Source of the DNA: Larus michahellis
Lineage: Eukaryota; Chordata; Aves; Charadriiformes; Laridae
Length of the DNA stretch: 64,000 nt
Reading direction: 5' to 3'
Assembly: GCF_964199755.1 (NCBI RefSeq)
Contig: NC_133898.1
Span: 128,462,224 to 128,526,223 of the forward strand
A program made the translations under genes and the position numbers. This document shows positions 1 to 9,490 of this stretch, piece after piece (position 1 is the stretch's first letter; each line of letters begins with the position of its first letter). The notes below the pieces were generated by a model. It saw only the letters and a list, made by a program, of their open reading frames with translations, did no database searches and was not told the DNA's origin.

Positions 1-498
1 CTGCCACAAGCGGCACAGCAGGAGGAGAAACTTGAGCAAACCCATCTCCAAAGAGACGTTGTTTGCTTGCCGGTGTGTGCAATGTCACCCCGACCCGCTG
101 GTCCCACTCACAAAGGCACCTGGCAGCCAGGTCCATGCTCCAGTGGGCTTCTCCTCACCGCTCGCCGGCCGCTTTCACTGACCCGGACACAAGGGAGCAA
201 TTCCCCCTCCTCCAGATCCGGCTGCCAGGACTCTGCTGCCAGCACGCATGGAGCCACCAGGCACGGCTCTGCTCGAGCCAGCGCCAGCCGGGGCTGCCGA
301 GAGCAGAGCTGATCCCCAGAGGGGCAGGAATTAAGTCTGGGTGCCTTTCTGATAAGCTCTGGACACTGTCTGCAAGGCACGGACACAATGGACAATACTG
401 AGGCATCAAGTCCATCATGGGGAGTAGTTTTCAGGGTGCATTCATCCCTGACCAGTGCGCTGGCAGTGAGGTTCCTCAAGGATCTCCCCCAAACGTGG
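1..498 (-). promoter_or_regulatory. 5' flank of a second ovodefensin-B gene lying left of the window
   Basis: This stretch matches 16208-16705, the region just upstream of the - strand ovodefensin-B gene, with about five differences in 493 aligned bases, all transitions. The match ends near base 494. Position 1 corresponds to a point about 12 bp upstream of that gene's TATA box, so the TATA box, 5' UTR and coding exons of the paired copy should lie within the 800 bp left of this window. No part of its coding sequence is visible here. The gene itself is an inference from the paired copy. Confidence 0.7.
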
Positions 499-699
499 TG
501 CTCAACATTTTCATCACATTCATTTGGCTGGGTATTTTGTCTCAATTTTAGTTGTGTTTTTTTGTTTTGGTTTGGGTTTTTTTCCCCCAATATTGATCAT
601 GGCCTAAAGGAAATGAAGGAAAAATGGTTTATGAACAGGAGTTAATAAATTTCCAGTTACCATGGTGATGGTAGGACACCTCAGAAGGCTGTTCTGAGT

Positions 700-1480
700 C
701 CTGAACTATGCAGGGTCTTCATTAATAAATTGCATAATGGAATAAAGATTGAGCTTACTGTATTTGCAAATAGCAGGCTGAAAGGGACTGCAGCATGTTG
801 CAGGAAACTGGTGACATTTTTTTTTGCAAAAGACAGGAACAATTGGTGGAGAAGGTGGAAGGGGCAATATCTGGCAATGCAGCAATTCTGCAGGAGAGCG
901 TGGGGCTGCGGTGGGCAACGAGGTGCACATAATGGTACAACGTCATCCTGTCAGGGAAACGGCAGAAACCGTTCTTTCTAAAAACACCCAACAGGGTCAC
1001 CCCTTGTCAGGCACTTAAATTAATCCATTTATAACTCCACACTGCTAGACTTTCAGGTAGTGTGCTCTTCACTGCTTAGGGCACCGTACTTCAAGACGAG
1101 GTGGAATGGTTGGAGAGAGCCTAGACCTGAGGGGGTTAAGGGACCAAGAAAATATGACCTATAACAAAAGTCTGGAAGAACTGAGATCATGATGATGGGA
1201 AAAAAAAAAAGTATGGCAGCCGTGATCCCCACAAATCTGGAATAAGAACACGTAGGAAGGGAATAATACGTTACCCCTGACTAGGGTGGTCCAAATGAGA
1301 AACAGTGGGCTGAAACTGCAGCGATGATAGTTCAGTGTTTTATATAGGACAGCGTTCCTAGTGGGGTGGAGAATGGTGTCCTGAAGGAGGGGAAATGGTG
1401 TAGAGGGGGCCAGTTATTGGTGGTATTCCCAAAGAGGCTTGACACCCTCCTGAGAGGGATGATTTAGGGTTGTAAGGAGC
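700..1480 (+). repeat. Old, degraded CR1 LINE fragment
   Basis: Several short stretches in the right order resemble the reverse-transcriptase region and downstream part of old CR1 subfamilies: a 'cttcattaataaattgcata' region, a 'gagcttactgtatttgcaaa' region followed by 'ctgaaagggactgc', and 'atatgacctataacaaaag' before 'ctggaagaactgaga'. It has no open frame left. A similar remnant at 17640-18400 sits in the same place in the second ovodefensin unit, so the insertion probably predates the duplication. The limits are approximate. Confidence 0.45.
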
Positions 1481-1899
1481 TCCGCCTGCAGGATGTGGAG
1501 CAGTGACTCTGAGGACATCTACAGTTCCACGCATTTTTTGTTAATAACACACAATAAATAAGCACGGTTGTGTCTTTGTTGGTAAACTGAAGAGTAGCAG
1601 GGCCCATGCCATGGTCCTGAGGCCAGTGGACGTACCCTGGCCACATCCATATGATTAAACTCTCTTCCACGCAAAGCGGGTTGACCACATTCCAGTCATG
1701 TTGGAAATCATACCTGTCCCGTGGAGACACATGAAGTGCGGTGGGAAATGTGTTTGCAAAAGGCTCAAATGGCCTTGGAAAAAAGCATGTCCAGGGCTGT
1801 GCTAAAAATTTACCAATGGGGACAGCCAGCTTGCTGTGTCAGGCTTCAGCAGAGTTTATTTATTAGCACAGGTCAGCCCTAGAAGAGTAGACGGTGCTG

Positions 1900-2320
1900 T
1901 AGAATCACAGAATCGTTTAGGTTGGAAAAGACCTTCCAGACCATTGAGTCCAACCATCAGCCTAACACTGACAAGTCAACCATGGCCCTCAGCACCACGT
2001 CTACACATCTTTTAAATAACTCCAGGGATGGTGACTCAACCACTGCCCTGGGCAGCCTGTTCCAACCCTTTCCGTGAAGAGATTGTTTCTAATATCCAAT
2101 CTAACCCTCCCCTGGCGCAACTTGAGGCCATTTCCTCTTGTCCTATCGCCTGTTCCTTGGGAGAAGAGCCCGACCCCCCTGGCCACACCCTCCTTTCAGG
2201 GAGCTGTAGAGAGCGAGAAGGTCTCCCCTCAGCCTCCTCTTCTCCAGGCTGAACACCCCAGCTCCCTCAGCCGCTCCTCACAAGGCTTGTGCTCCAGACC
2301 CTTCACCAGCTTCGTTGCTC
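1900..2320 (-). repeat. CR1 LINE 3' fragment
   Basis: It starts with the reverse complement of the CR1 tail (tagaatcacagaatcg) and then 'ttggaaaagacc' and 'gagtccaaccatcag', the usual 3' UTR landmarks. It runs into the C-terminal coding part near 'ggctgaacaccccagctcc'. It is 5'-truncated, like most CR1 copies. No matching insertion is seen in the second ovodefensin unit. Confidence 0.9.
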
Positions 2321-2438
2321 CCTGTGTAGCAGGGACCCATCAGCCAAGTGTCTTCAGTCTGTCAGTGGCGAACAGCTGGAGTTCTACAAGAGTGGAAGAA
2401 CATGGCAAATATACAGTAGCACGTGTATGGAAAGCCAT

Positions 2439-3018
2439 TGTCATGGTTTAACCCCAGCCGGCAATTAGAACCACACAGCCGTTAACTCACTGCCCCTGGT
2501 TGGCGTGGGGAAGAGAATCAGAAGAGTAAAAGTGGAAAAACTCATGGGTTGAGTTAAAGACGGTTTAGCAGGTAGAGCAAAAGGTGTGCACGCAAGCAAA
2601 GCAAAACAAAGAATTCATTCACTGCATCCCACAGGCCCGCAGGTGTTCAGCCATCACCAGGATAGCAGGCCTCCATCACATGTAACGGCTCCTTGGGAAG
2701 ACAAAATGCCATCACTCCGAATGCTCCCCCTTCCTTTTTTTTCCCTGGTTTTGTACCCTGAGCATGACATCATATGGCATGGAATATTCCTTCGGTTGGT
2801 TGGGGTCAGCTGTCCTGGCTGTGTCTCCTTCCAACTTGTTGTGCCCTCCAACCTGCTCGCTGGTGGGGCAGTGTGGGGAGCAGAAAAAGCCGTGACTGCT
2901 TAGCAACATCTAAAAGCAATACTGCGTTATCAACATTATTCTCCTCCCCAGTCCAAAACATAGCACTATACCAGCTGCTGGTAAGAAAGTCAACTCTATC
3001 CCAGCCAAAACCAGGACA
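2439..3018 (-). mobile_element. Retroviral LTR fossil, probably a solo LTR (avian ERVL-like)
   Basis: The stretch begins 'tgtcatggtttaacccc' and ends 'aaaaccaggaca', the two ends of a common avian endogenous retrovirus LTR read in reverse. Internal landmarks agree: 'agcatgacatcatatggcat', 'gtcagctgtcctggctgtg' and 'acatagcactataccagctg'. No internal retroviral genes adjoin it, so it looks like a lone LTR of about 580 bp. It is moderately diverged. It lies between the B and A genes of the left unit and has no counterpart in the right unit. No clear target duplication was seen. The family name comes from memory of avian repeats. Confidence 0.75.
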
Positions 3019-3059
3019 CCCGTCCAATTCCAGCAGTCTGAGGTTTGGGGGTTGTTGAG

Positions 3060-4250
3060 TTGGATACGGATCCATGTCATTGTGCTGAATGCCCCTCAAT
3101 GGATTTTATGGATTTCATGTACGTATAGAATAATACAGAGTGGAAAGGAGCTCTGGAGGTCACCTAAACCAGCCAGCTGCTCAGAGCAGAGCAAACTTCA
3201 AAGTTAGATTGACCACCCCACTTACTTTATGAACATATTTACAATTTCTTCCTCCACAATATCCATGGCAATGAGTTGCGCCATCCCCTTGTGTGCAGTG
3301 TGAAAGAAAAATGTCTTTGTTCAGTGCATCATGCTTTTGTATGTCCTCTTCTGCTTCTCTGGTTATGAGAAATGGAAAACCATAGTTCTCTCTTTGTGAG
3401 GACACTTACAGTTTTGACACTGCTGTCACATATCCCCACATAATCCTCTCCTTCTATAGTGGAAGAGTCCCGGTATAATTACTATCTTGCTGTCCGAAAA
3501 TAAGTCCCCAGCTTTCACCATCCTTGCTACCTTCCTTTGTACCTCTTCTTGTCTTACCCTACGTGTGCAGAGACAGGGACACCAGCAGCGTGAAATACCC
3601 TCAAAACTGTCACAGGGACACACCGATTTTTGTCAGTGCCCATTCTAGCAAATCCTAACACTCAGTTTTCCTTCCTGACTGCCTCCAGACACTGACGTGA
3701 CTTTTTATCTGAAGTGCTCTTTGACAGCACCTCTTCCCTGGCAGGTGAAAGGAAGTTTGCCATCACTGAGTCTCCTTTGCCATCTGCTGACGCTGCCACC
3801 CAGTGCTGAGATCCTTCTGCCCTGCAGGCTCCTTGCAGTCAGGTCTCGTTTCACTGGTCTGAAAAACCTTCTGTGGGCATCAGAGCACCCCTGGCAGCAG
3901 GGATCAGGCTATCTCCATCCCAGAAATTAAGCACGCTTGAGACTCCAGAGCTGTCTGAAGGGTTTGTGAGGAAGAGGTGATGATCAAAGTGTCTGCAAGT
4001 GGTCAGCCCATCCAGGCTCTTGGGAAAGGGCTCTCAGCACCAGTGCTCCTGCCCATCAGTGGGGTGAGAGAGGACACCAGAACAGGCTACATTGAACATG
4101 GTGTTTGCTGAATTTATCAGAGGGATTTTGCAGTCATGGTTCCCAGGAAGGTGATACATGGACATTGGGTCCTTCCCAAGCCAAGGCTGCTCACACCAGG
4201 GCCCCTCTCAGCTTGTCCAGCCCCACACGGTGACATGACTAGACAACGGA
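3060..4250. other. Diverged half of the duplicated B-A intergenic region
   Basis: Parts of this stretch align loosely with 18600-19800 in the second unit. Shared landmarks include 'gttatgagaaatggaaaacc' against 'gttatgaaaattggagaacc', 'acctcttcttg', 'gagatccttctgccc' against 'gaagatccttctgctgcc', and 'gatgatcaaagtgtctgcaa', which is identical. By eye the divergence is heavy, roughly a fifth to a third of sites. Some of it (3660-3880) resembles an ancient interspersed repeat also seen at 19200-19420 and 9080-9270. No gene is seen. Confidence 0.5.
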
Positions 4251-4363
4251 GGGAGAGTTGTCCGTGCCTCGTGGCCACAGTTCATCCCTATTCCATGCGG
4301 TTGCATCCCTGCCAAAAGTTGAGAAAGACCTGAAGCCCTTTGATATTGATCTTGTTTCCTATC

Positions 4364-4378
4364 AGGTCCCTCTGCCCC
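4364..4378 (+). promoter_or_regulatory. Degenerate estrogen-response-element-like site
   Basis: AGGTCCCTCTGCCCC lies about 215 bp upstream of the TATA box of the first ovodefensin-A gene. It matches AGGTCAnnnTGACCT at its left half and poorly at its right half. The paired gene has a better version, AGGTCCCTCTGACCC, at 19872-19886, at nearly the same distance. Hormone control is an inference from this site and the known oviduct expression of gallins. Confidence 0.25.
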
Positions 4379-4590
4379 AGCAGAGCTGTTCTATCTACTC
4401 ACCGTTCGCTCCTGTCACACTCAATGGTTTGCGTTTCAATTGGGTATTGATACCAGATCTGGGGAGAGCAGAGTTTTGCCAACATACCCAGGTGCAGGGT
4501 GGAGGGGCCGGTGGTTGTGCGGTGAACCGTGAGAGGTCCCGTGAGCAACAGAACCTCCCCCAGGACCCTCCTCTCTGCTCAGAAACACAC

Positions 4591-4598
4591 TATAAATA
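4591..4598 (+). promoter_or_regulatory. TATA box of the first ovodefensin-A gene
   Basis: TATAAATA lies 105 bp before the ATG at 4696. That spacing leaves a 5' UTR of roughly 75 bp. The paired gene has TATAAAAA at the equivalent place (20129-20136). Confidence 0.75.
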
Positions 4599-4695
4599 TG
4601 AGGATCCCCAGCCTTGCCAGTCAGCAGCGTCCAGCTCAGGCTCTCACCAACCCTCCTCTCTCCAGCCTTGCTGAGATCCCAGCTCAACTCCAGCC

Positions 4696-5361
4696 ATGAG
4701 GTTCCTCTACCTTGTCTTCGCTGTCTTCCTCCTGGTATCCTTGGCTGTCCCAGGTAAGAGGGTGAATTGCATGGGAAGGGGAGCAACGGTGGGAGAACCA
4801 GGGTCAGAGTGGGCCACGCTTGGTAGGCAGCTTGAACAAACGTGATCTCTATTGGCTTTAAAGGCTGTGATTTTGTTGCCTCCATCAAGGTGTCAGGTCC
4901 TTTGGGTGTGCAGCTGTGTGCTGGTCTCCCGCAAAGGCACAGGTGACTTGGTTACCCCAGGTGGTCTTAAATGCAGCTCTATGTTCATGAGCAGACCAGT
5001 GAGTCTTTAAAGAAAAACTCACTTTAAAGTACCATAAGATGTACATTTAGGATGTTTTAGACATTTTTTACACCTTCTAGTGTGTGGGAGAAGGGAGCAG
5101 GACCTCCCTGGGAGCAGGTTCTCATCCTTCTGGCCACTGCCACGCTTACACCTAGAGGTGATGGGAGGGCATGACACTGGGGCTCCTACGCTGACCCAAC
5201 CACTCTCCCTCTGTCTCCCCCTTGCAGGCTACGGGCAGGTAAGGAAGCACTGCCCCAAGGTGGGGTACTGCTCCAGCAGCTGCAACAAGGCGGACGTGTG
5301 GTCCTTCTCCTCCGACTGCAAGTACTACTGCTGCATCCCGCCCGGCTGGAAGGGGAAATAG
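4696..5361 (+). CDS. OvoDA: Ovodefensin A (gallin-like secreted antimicrobial peptide), two exons
   Basis: Coding exons are 4696-4753 and 5228-5361, with a GT-AG intron of 474 bp in phase 1, giving 63 residues. Residues 1-19 form a hydrophobic signal peptide starting MRFLYLVFAVFLL. The mature part has cysteines at 28, 34, 38, 50, 54 and 55, spacing C-x5-C-x3-C-x11-C-x3-CC. This is the ovodefensin-A pattern and differs from classical avian beta-defensins. Around the cysteines it closely resembles chicken gallin (CPKxGYCS, CKxYCC, tail ending WKxK). Gallin and its relatives are oviduct and egg-white peptides with antibacterial activity. This peptide should be secreted and cationic, with three disulphides. 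Exon 2 is identical to that of the gene at 20235-21497, while the signal peptides differ. The symbol is family-level; orthology to a numbered chicken gene is not established. Confidence 0.92.
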
Positions 5362-5460
5362 GAGCTGAAGAGGAAGCTTCCGGGGAAGAGGAGGCAGCGC
5401 GGTGGCTTTGGGAGCGGCTTCTCTACCGTCTAACCCAACTGTCGTCCCCTCCTCTCAATC

Positions 5461-5466
5461 ATTAAA
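5461..5466 (+). promoter_or_regulatory. Polyadenylation signal of the first ovodefensin-A gene
   Basis: ATTAAA lies 100 bp after the stop codon and is followed about 30 bp later by a GT-rich stretch (ggtgtgtgtggtgtgg), the usual downstream element. The same arrangement follows the paired gene. Confidence 0.75.
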
Positions 5467-5538
5467 AAGAGAAAAAAAGGAGATGTAACCCTGGTGTGTG
5501 TGGTGTGGTTACTTGTGTCCCCATGATCCCACATAAAG

Positions 5539-6294
5539 CATTAGGACAGGTTCCCCACGCCCAGCCCAAAAGGCCCATTAGCAACATGTCTCTTTTTGTT
5601 CTTTTTTGCACAAAATTCGTAACAAAAATGCTAAACATATGGCGTTCTCCTCTCTGTTTCCCACAGTGAATTCAGTCAATGGTGGGTGAAAAAGGTCTGG
5701 TTGGAGTAACACCCTCCTGGGTGTCCCTTTCCCCACTGAACCTCGTAGCAAAACCCATGGGTGTCATGTGCGGGAGGGAGCCTGGTTCAGCCCTGGGGCT
5801 CAATAAATCGGTACCCATCTGAGATCCTAGCAAGACTGTTGTTACCATGACTGGGTAATGAGCAGGAATGGAAGGGTGAAGCATTCCACACTCCCTTCAA
5901 CGTCTTCCAGAGACCTTCTCTAGAAGGATCTTTGGGAGAGCATCATTCCTCCCTTCCAGTCTCCAAAGGCTTCTCTGCTAGGACCACCTATGAGAGCATC
6001 CATTGGATTCATTCACAGGTGCCTGCTGCAGGCATAAAGCAGCCCTAACAGTGTCTGTAGAAGGGCTATTTGCAGCAGCCTTTTCTGCTATGATGATTAT
6101 GTCCATCCTCACCTGCCTCATCTTCCATATAAAAAACTCGGTCATTGTCTTTTTAGTGGTGTCCTGTTTCATGTTCCTGTGTCCTGGCTGAGGTTATGTG
6201 AGTGCTGGTAATGATCAGGTCTACTGAAATCTTGTAGCATATGAAGATGTCCTTGGGTTGGGGGGAGAAAGAGACACGGTGTTGGAGTCTCTTT
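5539..6294. other. Intergenic, no gene seen
   Basis: The first 60 bp still align at about 80 percent with sequence after the paired A gene (from 21675). Beyond that I find no repeat or gene that I can support. Confidence 0.5.
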
Positions 6295-6788
6295 CATAGA
6301 ATCATAGAATCATAGAATGGTTTGGGTTAGAAGGGACCTTGAAGATCTTCTAGTTCCAACCCCCTGCCCTGGCAAGGGCATCCAACCTGGCCTTGAACCC
6401 CTCCAGGGATGGGGCAGCCACAGCTTCGCTGGGCAACCTGGGACAGGGGCTCACCACCCTCACACCAAAGAATTTCTTCAAAATATCTCATCTAATCTCC
6501 CCTCTTTCAATTTAAAACTGTTAGCCCTGGTCCTATCATTCCACTCCCTGATCCAGAGTCCCTCCCCATCTTTCCTGTAGGGCCCTTTAGGAACTGGCAG
6601 GGGCTGGAAGGTCTCCGCGGAGCCTTCTCTTCTCCAGGCTGAACCCCCCCAACTCTCTCAGCCTCACAGCAGAGGGGCTCCAGCCCTCTGATCATCCTCG
6701 TGGCCCTCTTCTGGACCCTCTCCAACAGGTCCATGTCCTTCCTGTGCTGAGGACTCCAGAGCTGCACGCAGTACTCCAGGTGGGGTAA
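6295..6788 (-). repeat. CR1 LINE 3' fragment
   Basis: It starts with three copies of the reversed tail unit (catagaatcatagaatcat). The 3' UTR follows, then the C-terminal reverse-transcriptase region up to 'gcagtactccaggtgggg'. The reverse-strand frame still reads residues such as '[17 protein letters not shown]'. It is 5'-truncated. Confidence 0.93.
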
Positions 6789-6789
6789 T

Positions 6790-8544
6790 TGTAAGGGAAT
6801 ACAATGAAATAAAGCAGGGATTGGTAAAAGTGAAAAATGCAGATAGAGGGACCTAAAACAGAATGCTGAGAGACCACCCAGTGATGACAGACAGTTGCCA
6901 ACGGTGTTCAAGGAGCTACCTGCAACCATGATAAACCCACACTGGCCCATGGCAAGCTTCCACCTCCTTCTCTTCCAGTAAATACATAACCAGCTTGAAT
7001 AAAGTCAATACCATTTCCGATGACCTCTGTAGGCCTTGGATGTGGAATGGATGACTGGAAAGGTGAAGAGGAACATGTAACAAAAATCTCTGCAGCAGAT
7101 GAATAAAGAGGCTGTAAACTGCCCGTTTTGTTTTCCCACAGGGTCTTTCCTAGAAAAGGAACAATTTGGGGAACCCAACACATCTCTGACAGCTCTGGCC
7201 TCCCAGTGAACTTTGGTGTGGTCAAAAAACTTTCTCACCAACCCTGGAGAAACTGTAGTTCTCTATGTTGTAAAATTATCCCGGGCTTGATTCGCTGTAC
7301 GTGAGCCCACGTTATTTTGCACGTCTTGAATCACCCATGTGTCTTGGTACCCTGAAGCCGCTGCAGAAATTCTCACTATCTCAGCAGAGGATCCTTCAGT
7401 CATCATCCCTGTTTCCTTTCTAATACCTTCTCTTTGACAGGTGAATTTAGTAAGAAAAGCAAAAAAAAAAAGTGAGGGGCCTTCAGGCTTGGGGTTCACA
7501 AGGGGTCTAGACAAATTTGGAAAAGAAATCATATTTTTCAGGGACAAAGCAGAGATACCCTCATATTTATAGACTACAACAGAACGTGTGCAGGAGTGGA
7601 ATAATGAAGTCATCATGAATTGCTGTTGTTTTCCGTCTAAAACTGTGTCACTTTAATGCAGTCCTTTATTCACCCCTCTCATGCGAAGCTTTCATGGTGT
7701 TCCGCATCTTGAAAGGACAGGTGTTTGGGGAGAAATCTTTTGTCTTTCATATCTGGCAGAAATTATGGTAAGTACTCATTAAAAGAGCACCATAAATTGC
7801 AGCTCCAAAAGAAAGGGTGTTTTATCAGCCCTGCTTCTGCAAGCTGCAGGGTGATAAAGATTTGCATCCTGGTTGTAGGATGTTGTGGGTTTTTTTCCCC
7901 ACTGATTTTCTCTAAGTCTTATTTTCAGTGAAATATAATGATTTATGCAGAAACATTTTAAAGGAAACAAGCTGCACAGAACAGCAAAAGAAAAAAAACA
8001 AAAAAAACCCACTTTCCACACAAATCTGGAGTTACCATATTGTCTGGTGCTATATATTTTAAAGATCTGTCTTTTCTGGTAGTGACAGTCAGTACATCTG
8101 CCCTGGAAGAAAGAGGAACGCCAGGCATAATGAAAACGTCTGGTCCGATGGTTCGTGTTAATATGCCCATCTGCTTCTCTGTCACTCGTACCTACGTGTA
8201 ATCGCAGACGGCGACTGGGGCAGGGTCTGCACTGGCTTTTTTGCATTGGGACCCGGACCTTTCTGGTTGAGCGCAGTTTGTACAAATAGCAAAGCAGTGA
8301 CCCGTCAGGGCTTTTTCTAGTTGATGCTTCCCCGATAAGAGGGAGGCTGGAGGCTCACCAGACCTCAGACTTTGCTCTCCGAATGGCACATACGAGTCTC
8401 GGTGCCTCCAACTCTTCCCTCGTCTTGCACAAGCACATTAGCTGTCATAACCAGGAGGTAAACACTGAAACAAGGAAATCAAAAAAGAGCAATAAATAAA
8501 TCAATAAAGGGTACCAAAATTTTTGGCTAAAATTCCCAGGATTT
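6790..8544. other. Intergenic, no gene seen
   Basis: AT-rich, mostly unique-looking sequence. No open frame longer than about 170 codons and none with a recognisable motif. A short A-rich tract is near 7985-8010. Confidence 0.4.
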
Positions 8545-8978
8545 ATCACAGAATCCCAGACTGGCAGGGGTTGGGAGAGCCCTCTGGAGATCATCCCGTC
8601 CAACCCCCAGCCACAGCAGGGTCACCCAGAGCAGGTGGCACAGGAACGCGTCCAGGCGGGGTTGGAATGTCTCCAGAGACGGAGACTCCCCCACCTCTCT
8701 GGGCAGCCTGTGCCAGGGCTCTGCCACCCTCACAGCAAAGAAGTTCCTCCTCATGTTTAGGTGGAACTTCCTATGGTCATGTTTGTGCCCGTTACCCCTT
8801 GTCTTGTCACTGGGCACCACTGAGATGAGCCTGGCCCCATCCTCTTGCCACCTGCTCTTTATATATTGGTCAGCATTGATGAGATCCCCTCTCAGTCTTC
8901 TCTTCTCCAGGATAAACAGCCCCAGGTCTCTCAGCCTTTCCTCAGCAGAGAGATGCTCCAGTCCCTTGATTCCCTTAT
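8545..8978 (-). repeat. CR1 LINE 3' fragment, second subfamily
   Basis: It begins 'atcacagaatcccagactgg' and contains 'ggagatcatcccgtccaacc' and 'cccacctctctgggcagcct'. This subfamily's 3' UTR also occurs at 27793-28295 and 34322-34862. The upstream end reaches the 'cttctccaggataaacagcc' coding remnant. Confidence 0.9.
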
Positions 8979-9079
8979 CAAGCAATACAGTGTAATGATG
9001 CCGTTCCCTCTTCTCTCTTCGTCTCCTAATTACTTGCATTCCCGGTCTCTACTGGGCAATGAAATAAACAATGTAGGGC

Positions 9080-9270
9080 CATTCATTTGACATACACATT
9101 TAGTTTGATTTTTCCTATGTGCATCACTCTACATCGATCTGCTCTGAATTTCATCAGCCAGTTGACGAGCCAGGCGCTCAAACCAGCGAGGTCCTTCCAC
9201 AGCCATCACCTTCATGACCCTGAGCAACACAGTGCCAGCAGCAAATTTTGCCATCTTTTCGTTCAACCCC
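9080..9270 (-). repeat. Ancient interspersed repeat remnant
   Basis: The landmarks 'ctctgaatttcatcagccag', 'gaggtccttccac', 'ccctgagcaa' and 'gcaaattttgcca' occur in the order seen in a widespread old amniote repeat (CR1-related by my recollection). Similar remnants are at 3660-3880 and 19200-19420. The exact family is not certain. Confidence 0.4.
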
Positions 9271-9278
9271 TTTTCCAT

Positions 9279-9490
9279 AAAATCACAGAATGGTTTGGGT
9301 TGGAAGAGACCTTCAAAGCCCACCCAGTTCCACCCCCCTGTCCTGGGCAGGGACACCTCCCACCAGACCAGGTTGCTCCAAGCCCCGTCCAACCTGGCCT
9401 TGAACCCCTCCAGGGATGGAGCAGCCACAGCTTCTCTGGGCAGCCTGATTGGATGTCTCACCACCCTCACAGTAAAGAATTTATACCTAG
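9279..9490 (-). repeat. CR1 LINE 3' fragment
   Basis: It carries a reversed tail (aaaatcacagaatggtttgg) and a 3' UTR with 'cccctgtcctgggcagggac' and 'cttgaacccctccagggatg'. The CR1 match fades after 'agtaaagaatttatacc'. Confidence 0.9.

Noticed and set aside
4696-5361. Calling the cysteine-rich genes classical avian beta-defensins (AvBD)
   Set aside because: Classical AvBDs have longer spacing before the final cysteine pair. The x11 loop with x3 or x4 before CC, and the gallin-like residues, fit ovodefensins.
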